Assembly (NCBI GenBank): GCA_029204225.1
Contig: CM055096.1
Span: forward strand, 4,188,014 to 4,252,013
Source: Diphasiastrum complanatum
Taxonomy: Eukaryota > Streptophyta > Lycopodiopsida > Lycopodiales > Lycopodiaceae
DNA length: 64,000 nucleotides
Direction of reading: 5' to 3'
Under the pieces are notes generated by a model, which was not told the origin of the DNA, ran no database searches, and was given only the letters and a program-made list of their open reading frames with translations. This document shows positions 48,514-59,982 of the stretch, piece by piece. The position numbers and the translations under genes were made by a program. The first letter of the stretch is position 1. The number at the start of each line of letters is the position of its first letter.

Positions 48514-51003
48514 GAAATTTAGACTTCCTGAACCCAAATTATTATCTCTATTTGATAGTTGATTATTGGGAGCAATGTTTCTATCACTCTAGATAAGATA
48601 TTTTATGATTTTAAAGGAAAAAGTCCAGTTTGTAATAATATTCAATACTCATTACAACTTTTTTCGAATCTTTGATATCTTATACGTTGTCTCCTGGGAA
48701 CTTTTTGATTGAAATTATGAAAATTCATTTAAAAGGGGGAGAAGAAAATGATAGGAATAAGACTTTCATGGGATTAACCAGTTGCATAGATTTCTTTTGT
48801 GGAATCCAGTTTGTGTGCAATGGTGGAACTATCCAGTGGAATAGAGAAAATCTATAGTGATTATTTTGAATAATCTGGAACTAGAGGAGATTTGGGGGTT
48901 TTTGAGCTATGAGATATTCATGAATATGGGAAGTAGTGGTAAAGATTGAATTAAAATTCACTGATTGGCTACCAAGTACCATTTAGTTATGGATTGGATC
49001 AGTGGAATAAAGCTTTAATCTGAACCTTTTGTCCAAAAATGTCTGTATAAGTCAGCCTAATCTTAGTTTGTGCACTAAGATCTGAAGTAGGTTGATTGGT
49101 TGAAGGAATTTTGTTGATAAAAGTATGATGGTTGGAAAACTTGTGATGTGGAATTATTCACTTCAGAGATTTCCCAGATATGTTATTTACTCAAGAGAAA
49201 TAGAATCTTCTGTAGCTGAGTTACAAGATTCTCACTGAGATATGTGAGTAACATATGCAAATTTTGGAAGAATATGCCAGTTAATGATATATGTGTTTAT
49301 GTACTGGGTCATAGTGAGATTATTCTCATATGTGCACGATTAATCTTGTGTGGATCTACTATGTATTCCTGGTTACTAAGGTTATCTGGTGCACTTAACC
49401 TAGTAGTTGAACATAAACATGTGATCAAGTATTGTGTTTTACAATTACTTGCAAGGTTACCATATCTGTTCTGATAGATCTATTGGTTAACTTAAAATGT
49501 GGTGCTATACTAGTATGGATAAGGTCTGCACCTAGACATTTAAGATTTCTAAATCATGAGCAATTAACTTGAGTAATTGATTTACTCCTGTGGAAGTTAA
49601 TTGGTAAAACGGAGAGTGTGAAGAGAATTCATCGGAAACTGTTTGTTTTGCGTGTATTGCTTGTAAGACACATAATTTATGAGTCATTCAGATTCATTAA
49701 GGAATTGTGTGCATAGGATACTGATTTCTTGGATGAGTATTTCTCAGTTGAGTAATAGACTTGATTCATTAGTGATAGTACCCCAGAGAGCTCAATTGGA
49801 TACCGGATCCTAATGGTGCAAAGAATGGTAAACTGAATTTTGGGAATTCAGCAGAACTTTGTAATCTCTAGATGTTGTTCTAGGAGATTGTATAAAGTTT
49901 ATATTGTTAAAGATGAATGTTATAATAGTCTTTAATTACTTGGATGATTGTAGAATTTGGAACTCATAATCTGATTAAGAATCGAATTGGAAGAAAATTC
50001 TTGAAATCCAGTATTTTTCCTTGTGGAAAAGATTTCAGAATGATTCTTATATTTCCTGAGTTGTATGTTGTGCATATACTCCAATATCTTTCAGTGATTA
50101 AGTATTGTTTGAGAATCCTGAGAATTATGATTGACGAATCATAAGATTCTAAATGCTTATGATTGATGGATCATAAATTGATACTTAAAGGTCATTTGAA
50201 GATTATAAGGAAATGTGAAGATTCTTAAGATAATGAGCAATTCTTGATCAATTGGGTGAGTTAAGGATTTAGATCTATTGGTTAAACTCTAAATTTCCTT
50301 ACTCGAGCACATACTTGAGATTGTGTGGATCTCACAGGCAATTTCATTAAGTAATTGCTTACTTATGAGGAATTTGCTTACTTTACAGATTGTAGTTTAT
50401 AAGTGCTTGCGTACAAATTTCAGTCTAAATCTCCAGTTTTGTAGGAGACAGATAAATCTATCAAGATACGGATAGATGCTGATTTCTTGCATATGATGCT
50501 AGAAATGGGGCTGTTAACTCATTAGAGTAACTGCAGTACTCTGGTTTGAGTTATGATTGTCTGAGGCTTGATGGATCTCCTAGAGATTTTAGATGACTGA
50601 ATTGTGGTATTTTAGAATATTTGGATATTCTAAGAATATTTGTATCAAGAAGCCTTATTTTCTACAAGAAATTGACATGGAATTTCTTTAGCTTTTGGAC
50701 TTGATGTCTGAAATAAAGAAGTTAATTCACCCAGTGGTTCATGTAATTAGGATTACATGAAGGTGATGAACTTTTGTTTTGGAGTAGATCAACCCATTTG
50801 GAAGATTTATAGCTTAGTGTATCTTTTGGAATTTGAATTGGTATTCATGGGTAGAGAGGCAAGCAATTAAAAAATTGTTGCATCTCTGAGTGCTTATTCA
50901 GATGGAAAGATTGGACTAAGAATAATGATTCATGGGAAAGAATTGGAAGTTTAAAAAATAGTTTCATGTTTTCTTTTTCCCGTTCTGAGGACAGAACCTG
51001 TTT
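48514..51003. other. Gene-free AT-rich interval
   Basis: No coding sequence recognised. It probably belongs to the 3' untranslated part of the gypsy remnant, since integrase lies before it and a polypurine tract plus LTR start after it. A second purine run (TTAAAAGGGGGAGAAGAAAA) is at 48730. Confidence 0.45.
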
Positions 51004-51600
51004 AAGGGAGGAAGAATGTTATGGCCATATTCGGTTAAGGACTTGGAATAGTCCTAATATGGCAGGCCGGCCCTCAAGTGTTCGAGTTTATTGGTCACGC
51101 CTAGATTTTATTCCATGTCGAGGCCAATCGGTCACTAGTAAGCTTGAGAGGACCCATACACTCTAATTGAGACATATGGAGTAGTGCATGTACATGTGAA
51201 TATAGGCAGGAGGTATGCATGTAGAGCTGTGACCTATTTATAGTTGACCTGCATGGGGATTGCATGTGCTCATGCACAGGCTCCTACTCTCTATATATTG
51301 AGGTAGTGATTATTCCGTCGACGACTTGGTCTAGGTTACCTGATTAGCTCTTCTCCTCTTGCTGTCACATTGGCATGGCTTGGGGGCCTAGATCCAGGAG
51401 GATTCTCCAGGAGAGATCTAGGTTTCGTTACAGTCTCTCTTGTGTTTTCCTATCCTCATCTTAGCCCTAGTGGTCTTTACATGTTTAGACTCAAATTTGT
51501 TGAGTATCAAACTGAAACGACTAGTTTGCAATTTCAAAACTACAGATTCCACTACTTATGGCAAAACTACAATGGAGTACTTGAATTCAACCTGATTGCT
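51004..51600 (+). mobile_element. Polypurine tract and LTR start of a gypsy remnant
   Basis: AAGGGAGGAAGAA (51004-51016) is followed by TGTTATGGCC at 51017, the usual gypsy 3' junction. A TATA-like box (CTCTATATATTG) sits near 51290. The far end of the LTR is not determined. Confidence 0.6.
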
Positions 51601-51679
51601 TGCTAATCTTGTCTTTTGGATTTACACACAACCTAACACCTGAATTTATCGCACTAACGATGAATTTAGTAGCTACCAA

Positions 51680-51693
51680 GGCTCTAATACCAA
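51680..51693 (-). other. Primer-binding-site-like motif of another copia element
   Basis: GGCTCTAATACCAA on the + strand reads TTGGTATTAGAGCC on the - strand, close to the initiator tRNA-Met site. The sequence to its right (51694 onward) would be the LTR of a - strand element; no coding part was found to the left. Confidence 0.5.
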
Positions 51694-52835
51694 GTTAATA
51701 GTTTGTGGATCAATGCATGCAATCAATCAAAAATCTTGAATCACGATAACAAAGCAAAATATCCAAACCAATCTCTGAGAACAAATTGTATTGATCTCCA
51801 TCAAAAGAGAAAGAGCACATCATATGTAGTAACTAGGCTCGATGAATATTAGCCCAACCGTCTAGAACCTTAAAGAGAGCAAAAAATTGCAAAAGAAATT
51901 GTTAATTATTGATCTTTTAACTAAAAATTCCGAACCAAAGATTAATGAGCTACTTCTCATGTAGAATGTGTCCATGTTGCAAAGTAGTGTTGGTGCTTTG
52001 ATTAAGTTGTGATTAGAACAAGTTACAAATCATCCTACTTGAAGCTGATTTAGGGCTTCAATGTGGGCAATAATAGTGTGTCACAACAGGTTGAAAATAA
52101 GTGACCTCTAGCTTTGATTAGGTGAGCAAAATTGTAGGAAGGCTTTTCATTCATTAGCAAGTTCAAGGCGACAACAATCAATGCACCTTTTAAAGAAGTA
52201 TTTAATGCAAGTTAGACCTTCAAATCAAATGTGATTTTTTAGATGGTAGATTGAATGCAAAAATGCACCTTTCGTAAGGACTTTAAGACTATGTATTGGT
52301 AAGAGTCTGAAGTTCTCCTTCTAGTTTTGTGGATCATTGATGGGTTAAAAAAGGTTAATGATGAGCTTGAACTTGTTTATTCCATTAAACTCTATTGTGT
52401 GGGATAATATTGTACATGGTTTGGTAGAGTTGGAGGTGGTAAAGCTTGAGAATCATAGACCAAAAAGGGCATTGGAAAAGGGGGAACATCACTTAAGAGA
52501 TGGTGATTGCCAAATAGTTGGTAATATGGAAGAGATTTTCATGCATAGATGTGACTTGGGAGACATTGGTTTATTGGAAGAGGTATTTTTCTATCAGTTG
52601 ATTTTAAAGACTTGTTCTAGTGAGGTTGCCCAAGGAGACTAAAAAAGGCACAAGTTTATATCAGGTACAAGAGTGAGTAGCTTTTAGCGTTTTGACCTAT
52701 TGCAAAGCTAGGAAAGTTCAAATTTGAGGCTTGGGCACATGACAATAAAGATAAGTGGACGTGATGCGCCACATATACCTTGGTTCCATCAAGGAAAGAC
52801 TCATTAGTGTTCTAGCGTACTACTAGAAGTATTGA
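51694..52835. other. Interval without recognised genes
   Basis: The left part may be LTR. A 94-codon frame at 52358-52642 has no known motif. Confidence 0.4.
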
Positions 52836-52840
52836 TGTGC

Positions 52841-52935
<95 letters not shown>
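52836..52935. repeat. Compound (GT)n(GA)n microsatellite
   Basis: GT tract to 52864, then GA tract to 52935. The same GT-then-GA order occurs at 57589-57680. Confidence 0.97.
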
Positions 52936-52937
<2 letters not shown>

Positions 52938-53092
52938 TCTGTTCACATTGCACCATTTGAATTAGAGGGAGAACACTAGAGACAACATGTTGCCATACTG
53001 TTTGTGGCAAACTGTAGGTAAGGTTTCCACAAGATTGTAACAAAGCTTGCATCCTTGTACCTCTCAAGTCCTCTAAGTCCATGAAGACAACG

Positions 53093-53331
53093 AGGCCCAA
53101 ACTACTATGGCAATCACAATCTCATGTTGTTGTAAATACCTTGCTTGCCCTTAGAACATGGGACATGTTAGGCCCAAACTACTATGGCAATCACAATCTA
53201 CTGTTGTTGTCAATACCTTGCTTGCCCTTTAGAACCCGGACCTGTTAGGGCCAAACTTCTATGGCAATCACAATCTACACTTTGTTGTGAATACCTTGCT
53301 TGCCCTTTAGAATGTGGGACCTGTCAAGACC
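53093..53331. repeat. Three tandem copies of a 78-bp unit
   Basis: Copies start at 53093, 53170 and 53247 with AGG(C/G)CCAAACT(A/T)CTATGG. Each contains TATGGCAATCACAATCT and TACCTTGCTTGCCCTT. It sits 0.3 kb upstream of the GC-rich leader of the PP2C gene. Confidence 0.92.
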
Positions 53332-53619
53332 AATGGAATGAGATGTATAAGAGGAAATCTTTTGCATTATCAATGCAGGCTCAAACCCGAAGGATGATGA
53401 TCCTGATCTAAGGTCAGTGTAGTATTTGTGTGAAGTGCTAGTTGTATTGGTGTTGGGTTTATCGAGTGAGTTAAGAAGAAAAAAGTGGACCCCAATAATA
53501 AGCTAAGATATATGTACTCATCTTATGTGTAAGAGCCCCATAGTGGTGCATCATCATATCCGATTATATTTTCTGAATACTCGAAGTTTCCACGCAATAA
53601 ACCCCGTACTGCCTCTCTG

Positions 53620-54925
53620 CTCAATAAAACCGAGTGTCAAACGGCGCGGCCTTGGTTTTCCCTCGAGACCAGTCCGTACGTCGAAACCGTGCGTGGCGGG
53701 ACGAACCATTTTAGGCAAGCCCCATCCGAGCCGTCCACTGAGCTTCGATCCAACGGCGGACTGCTGTCGTCGTCCTTCCGTGTTCAAAGATTCCTCCTCC
53801 TTTCTCCCGGCCTGATAGTCTCCCTTGCGTCGATCCATCCACCATCGACCCTCCTGCTGCTGCGTCGATCCATCCACAGGTCGGTGAGTAGTTTCCAATC
53901 AAGAAATTAGATCTGTATTTTTCTTGTTCTCGTCAGTTTATTCTATATTGTGCTTTTATTTGAGGCTTTAAGGTTAAGTTTTGTTGCAGATTTGGGATGA
54001 TCTTGAAGCTTATTGGTTCTTCGAGATTGCAGCTTTGAACACGCTTCAGGTAATGGTCTCTGTTGTGTCTTTGTTATTTATCTGTTCTGGTTCCAAATAC
54101 ACGAGGCTGTAATTTCCGGCTGATCATTTTGCGATGTCAATTTTTATATAAGTATCTATGATTTAGCTTTCTTCTGAACATCTGAGTAGTTTCGAACTCT
54201 GTTTTACTTATTTTGTTGGTGATTTGGACTTGCTTTCTATCTAGTAGGAAACTTTGAAGTTTATAATATTATATTCGTCTACACATGACCACTCTAATCG
54301 AACTAAGTATTTTCCTGGAGCTGGTTGAACTCGACTTGATAGGGTATATTTTCGCGTATAACATCTTCAAAAGCAATGCTCGTTCATCATCTCATGTAGA
54401 TAGTTCGCATTGCAGCTTCTTCTGTTACCCTTACTTTTTGTTTCTTGTACGTCCAAGTGTGTCTGAGTGGATTCTAACTCGAGACCTGAAGATGATGAAA
54501 CGAGCCCTGGCAGTTATCTGCTCCCATGCTTTCTGATGCACCTTATTGTGATAAATCCAGGTATTGCAAACCGCCATCATCATTACGAGGTACTCTCGAA
54601 GATTTTTCGTTGTCAGTGATACTATATCAGCCCGTACGTTAATTCTATAGCTCGTGCTGTTGGGACACCCAAAAGCCTGATAGGTTAAAGGTCAGAACAA
54701 AACTTCAGGCTAGGAGTAGAAGCACGCGATCGATCCCTCATCCAGCAGGAGACGTGGCACTTCATGGTTAACGAGAAATAACTTTAGCGTATATTTCGAG
54801 GGACTGTAAAGATTTTCTGGAGGAAAGGATATTGAATCCAGCCTAAACAGCGGAAGTAGACCTTATCTTGGAGCTCATGCAGGCTGATAGTAAGAATTTG
54901 GGAAAGGTCATAATTCAAACAGACC
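53620..54925 (+). promoter_or_regulatory. GC-rich promoter and 5' leader of the PP2C gene
   Basis: 53620-53890 is CpG-rich (e.g. AACGGCGCGGCCTTGG) in an AT-rich setting and reads as promoter plus first untranslated exon. A donor lies near 53891 (GTCG/GTGAGT). A second non-coding exon probably spans 53990-54049 (TTGCAG/ATTTGGG to GCTTCAG/GTAATG). A third begins after CATGCAG near 54883 and leads into the start codon at 54926. Start and exon limits are inferred from splice sites only. Confidence 0.5.
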
Positions 54926-57588
54926 ATGTATGGTTTGAGTAGCGCGTTTGTTCCAAAAGATCCTCAAGGAGGCAGTCTTCCTCTTAGTGGAGGTGGCTTA
55001 AGGTAAGCATTATGATTTTGCAAAGTCTTATTGTAGTAGCGTACCTTTATATAATCGTTAGTTCGTTTATTTGGTTAACAAGGGAGTCGGATTGTTTGCT
55101 AGTAATAGTTCCCCTTGATGTTATAAGGGTTATGGTCATTAATCATTGCATTTTTTGAAAACATTTCGGACAGTCTATTGTATCTACTGTCCAGTTGTTG
55201 AGTTGCAATAAATTATGATACTCCTTCCTCCAATTGAAGTGTTGTTGAAGGCCTCTTTCCTCTCCTGGAGGTCTCGAGTTCAACTCCACTCAGCTCTATG
55301 AGGATATACACGAAAAAAATATAAATCATGACACGTAATGGAGATACACAGCTCTATGAGGATATATACAAGAAAAATATAAATCATGACACTTAATGGA
55401 GATTATGGGTTAAGATGCTTGCTCCGATTTGCAGTTTGATTTCCTACAGTGAATTAGGTAACTAACAAATCTTACCACTAATGTCCTTAGTAGCAAAATA
55501 CCGTTTTAATTTTTTTGCAGCGAAGATGGGCGTTTCAGTTACGGCTATTCAAGTCTGTGTGGCAAAAGGACCTCCATGGAAGATTTTTATGATGCAAGGA
55601 TCTCCAAGGTGGACGGCCTTATAGTCGGCTTGTTTGGGGTCTTTGATGGTACGTTTTTTGTGTACTGTAAGCTGAATCAGAGAAAATGGCAACAGGTAAG
55701 CATAGCAGTAGCAATTTATTCTACTTTTCTATAGTGCTGTTTGTCTCAAAAGTGGTACAAGTTACAAAATCTCATGAATTAGTAGGATTTGAAAACATTC
55801 ACTTATGTAGCTTTTGCCACGTTACTCTGGCAATCGATAAGGCATGCTACGTCATAAAGTGAATTTATGTTATTTATCTCAGAAGAGAAGCTGTGACTGA
55901 TTTTTAACACAAGTGCATAGTACTCAGACTTGGAATTCCCTTGTTCCCCTTTTCCAATTATTGACATTCAATGAATGATAAAGTGAGACTAATTCATTAA
56001 GTTGTTGACTTGTTGAATTTCAGGGCATGGTGGTTCTCGTGCTGCAGAGTACGTCAAGCAAAACTTGTTTGAGAATATTGTAAAGCATCCTAAATTCGTC
56101 AGTGACACCAAGCAAGCAATTGGTATGTTTATTTTTTCAGAAGCTGAACTTTTTCTCGTGTCTCAGGTTTGCTTTGTGATTTTTTATTCGTGGGTCTTAT
56201 TCAATCCCTGAATGGACAGCTGAGGCCTACAAACAGACAGATGCTGATTATCTAAAAACAGAACATAATCAGTATAGAGATGCCGGTTCAACGGCATCCA
56301 CTGCTGTTCTAGTAGGGGAGCGATTACTTGTGGCCAATCTTGGGGATTCTCGAGCAGTTTTGTCTAAAGCTGGTGAAGGTACGTACTTGTTCCATTCTGT
56401 CATTCAGTAAATTGGCTCCCTATTGGTATGCCTGTTCATAGCATCCAGGAGTTATGCACGTCTAACTGTGCTGTATTGTACACTGTGAAAGGTACACACT
56501 TGTTTGATCAAATCTCAGACATGTTTCATTATCTTAGATGCAATGTTCTAACCTGACTTCTGCAATGTTTGGGACAGCTGTTGCACTGTCAACTGATCAT
56601 AAGCCGAATCGCACTGATGAAAGGCAGCGGATTGAGGAAGCTGGAGGAGTTGTTATGTGGGCTGGTAAGAGTCTTATTGGATGAACATGTGCTGATGTTT
56701 GTATCTTCCAAGGGAATATAATCTCAATTGTGTTATTAGTGTTTCCTCGAAGGTAATAGGTAATATAATCTCAATTGTGTTAGAAAATCGACTTGCTCAT
56801 ACAAGTAATCCAAGACAAGATTCCTATTGTGATGAAACAATAACCAAACACATGAGAGAGAATACAATCGATAAGAAACTCCAACTATGTCCCATTGCAA
56901 ATGAGCTAGGGCCGTGGCACTACATACTTATAGACTTTGGTCTATGCCAAATGCAATGCAATCTAAAAGCAATTGCCTAATTAATGTCTCTATATATGGT
57001 AGAAGGACCATCACCTATCTATAGCCAAAACTTGTGCTCCAAATCAAGCACTAGAATTTTGAACTTGTCTAACGATAGTCTAACTTGACTTTTACTAAAT
57101 ATAGGTAAAGGCCCCTAGAATTAGCATGGCCCAATAATGCTAATCAATCCTAAATGACAACATTAGGAGTAACAATGTGAACATTAATTTCTGACAAATT
57201 CGGAGCTAAACAATTATCAAACCATGTTGGTGAACAATGGTCCAATGTTGTTGGTTGTTTGAAGAAGGTAAGGTTCTTTGATTGCAAAGGCCTCCATGGA
57301 ACAAATTTATTGTCATTGTTGCATTATATTTTGTGGTTCATATGTGTTTGAAATTTTTGAAATATAAGTATTTTGTTTATCCCTGAGGCTTCAAGGGGTT
57401 AAAGAGTCTTGAAGTTAGTCTATGGACCAAAAATCCTAAGAAACACACCACCTAAATTGAGTTATGAACATGGCCGTATGGAGAAAGTTTATAGTGGTAC
57501 ATGAGTCATGACAACCTTAAGGAGGTGGAGAATGATCGTTGACAGGATGTTGAGAAGAATGAGGCACAAGGGACAATAGTAGTGCCTT

Positions 57589-57676
<88 letters not shown>

Positions 57677-59889
57677 GGAGAGCTTTACTAATGTCTTCAA
57701 AGTTAAAAGGCATATGAGATGAAGAAGTGAATCTGTAGTGTGTAGTAATTAGGGTGCGTATGAACTCCAAACAACAAAAAAAGAACACAAGTGCATAAAG
57801 TTTCTATTCTATAAAGAGGATGACATCAATGATCAAGGAAAGTCCAAAATTCAAATGTTGCAGATGAAGTAAAAGAAAATTACTATTGAGACGACCACGA
57901 AAAGCAGCGAATATTTGATCCTTTGCATCTTTTTTGACGCGCTTCATAGATCCCTTGAGAATTGCAAATGGAACTAGTTTATTTTAAAAGTGACAACTTG
58001 ACGCATAGTCATTGGATTTGCTTACATGCCAAACTTAAAAGATTCAAATAGAGTGACAAGCAAGAGAATGGAAAAGAAACTGCAATGCCTTTGGCATGGA
58101 AGATGTTGACATAGAAAGTTTTGGAAGGTGGTAATCCATGCGTGCAACTAATATTGTGATTTTGGGTCCAAAATGGAGGTTCGTGGTCATGTGAGTTTGG
58201 GGTGGATCTAAAGTGATGGTAGTTTAATTGCATGTGTGAAGAGGTTGATTTGAGAAATTCTAGCTGCTGGAAATCTAGTGGTAGGGGGCCTTTCTGGTGA
58301 GGGTGAAAATGAGAGAGTATCTTATTATGGTGGAAAAGGGAAAGAAGAGTAGAGAGTGTAGGATATGGTTGGTGAGTAAGAATGAGAGAGAAAGAAAGGA
58401 GAGAGGGAAAAAAATGTGTGTTGAAGGTGGTCTTCAATCAATTTGACATGGTTTCCTCATGCCATAGCTCAAAAACTCCTCCAAAGCACCTACACACACA
58501 AGCAATAAAAACACAAGCAAAATATGCATCAATGAGGACTAGGGGGATGGCAGGGCACACTCTAGGTTTTATAGAGAATGGGGAGGTTTGCCAAGAGTGG
58601 TAATGTGTCAAGTTCAGTGTGTGAGGTGTGGGAAGACTCATAGTGAAGTAGAGTGAAAGGGTGAGGTGTAGACGTGAGGGAGAGTTGTAATGAGTAAAGA
58701 GAGAGAGGAGTAGGGCACACTTTCCTAGGTGTACATAATTTCTCAAGCCATGTGGCAAGGTAGGTAAGTGATCAATGACATGTATAGAAGGTAGTTGGCT
58801 CAACATTCAATGTTAGCCATTTTCAAGTTTAATTTTTTATGTCACAACTTGAGAATTTACCCCAAGTGCAATTTTTCTAGAGAAAAGATCTAGTACATGT
58901 TCATCTTATCTTGCATAACAGTCATCAATTCCTAGGCTCTTTTTTTCTAGGGATTGCCCATCCCCATTCATGGCAGAGATGATCAAAAAGGCGTGATTAG
59001 TCTGTTGGCCCGCCGTCCCCCATTCTCATAGACTCTTCTGGGCCTTATAGACTTGTGAAAAGCATGCATTATAGACTTGAAAAAGCCTTCTCAAGGTACC
59101 ATTCATAAGCTTAGCGAGCTGTCGAATTCTTGTTCTTGTTCTCAGGCACTTCCTCAAGTGCTTGCACACAACCTTAAAGAAATGTTCGACGTCAAATCAT
59201 ATTATTTAGAAATGGTTCATCATAATGTTTTCTAAGTTCTTAGATCCTCAGATTCTACTTGTAGAACCTGCACATCCTGATTGCTTGTATGAATCACAGT
59301 TTCATAGATGAATTTCTTGGCTTCAGTTACTAATACCTGCACATTAACTCAATCCATTAGAGCAACAAGCTCATACAATATTTATGTATATGTTCATAGC
59401 TATTCCATGAATATTTTGCATTTCAATCATAGAAGAAATTTTATGCAAATATATGGGAATGGAAGATGGGACAGCCTTTCTTTCTCGGGCATTTAGCCAC
59501 TACAATTTCCAGTGACTTTTTCAGCAAAATGAGATCTGAATTCTCCCTTAAATATGTTGAATTTTGCAGCAAATGATTTGGTAGCCTTTGGAATCTTTTG
59601 GGTTTCCATAGCTCCTTCCATTGTCAATCTAATCCTTAGAAAAGTTTATTTTTGCAAGCTAAATTACCACAACTAGAAGGACACAAACCGTACAAGAACT
59701 GTAGCAACCGAATAGAGGGAATAGATGGCTGCAGCAGATGGTCTACCAAGAGATGGTAGCTACCTGCGATCAAGTACAATTAGATGTCTGCCAACTATAG
59801 CGAAGAGAACCATTAGCTATCCATAGATGTGTGCCAAGAGTAGCAGACTTGATTTTTGCAAAAGTGGTGAATTTAACTTTTGCTAGCAC

Positions 59890-59982
<93 letters not shown>

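Noticed and set aside
52358-52642. 94-codon + strand frame as a gene
   Set aside because: No known motif, no splice context and no conserved neighbour.
53525-53910. Overlapping + and - frames in the GC-rich leader
   Set aside because: They are open because of high GC; the region fits an untranslated first exon and shows no protein motif.
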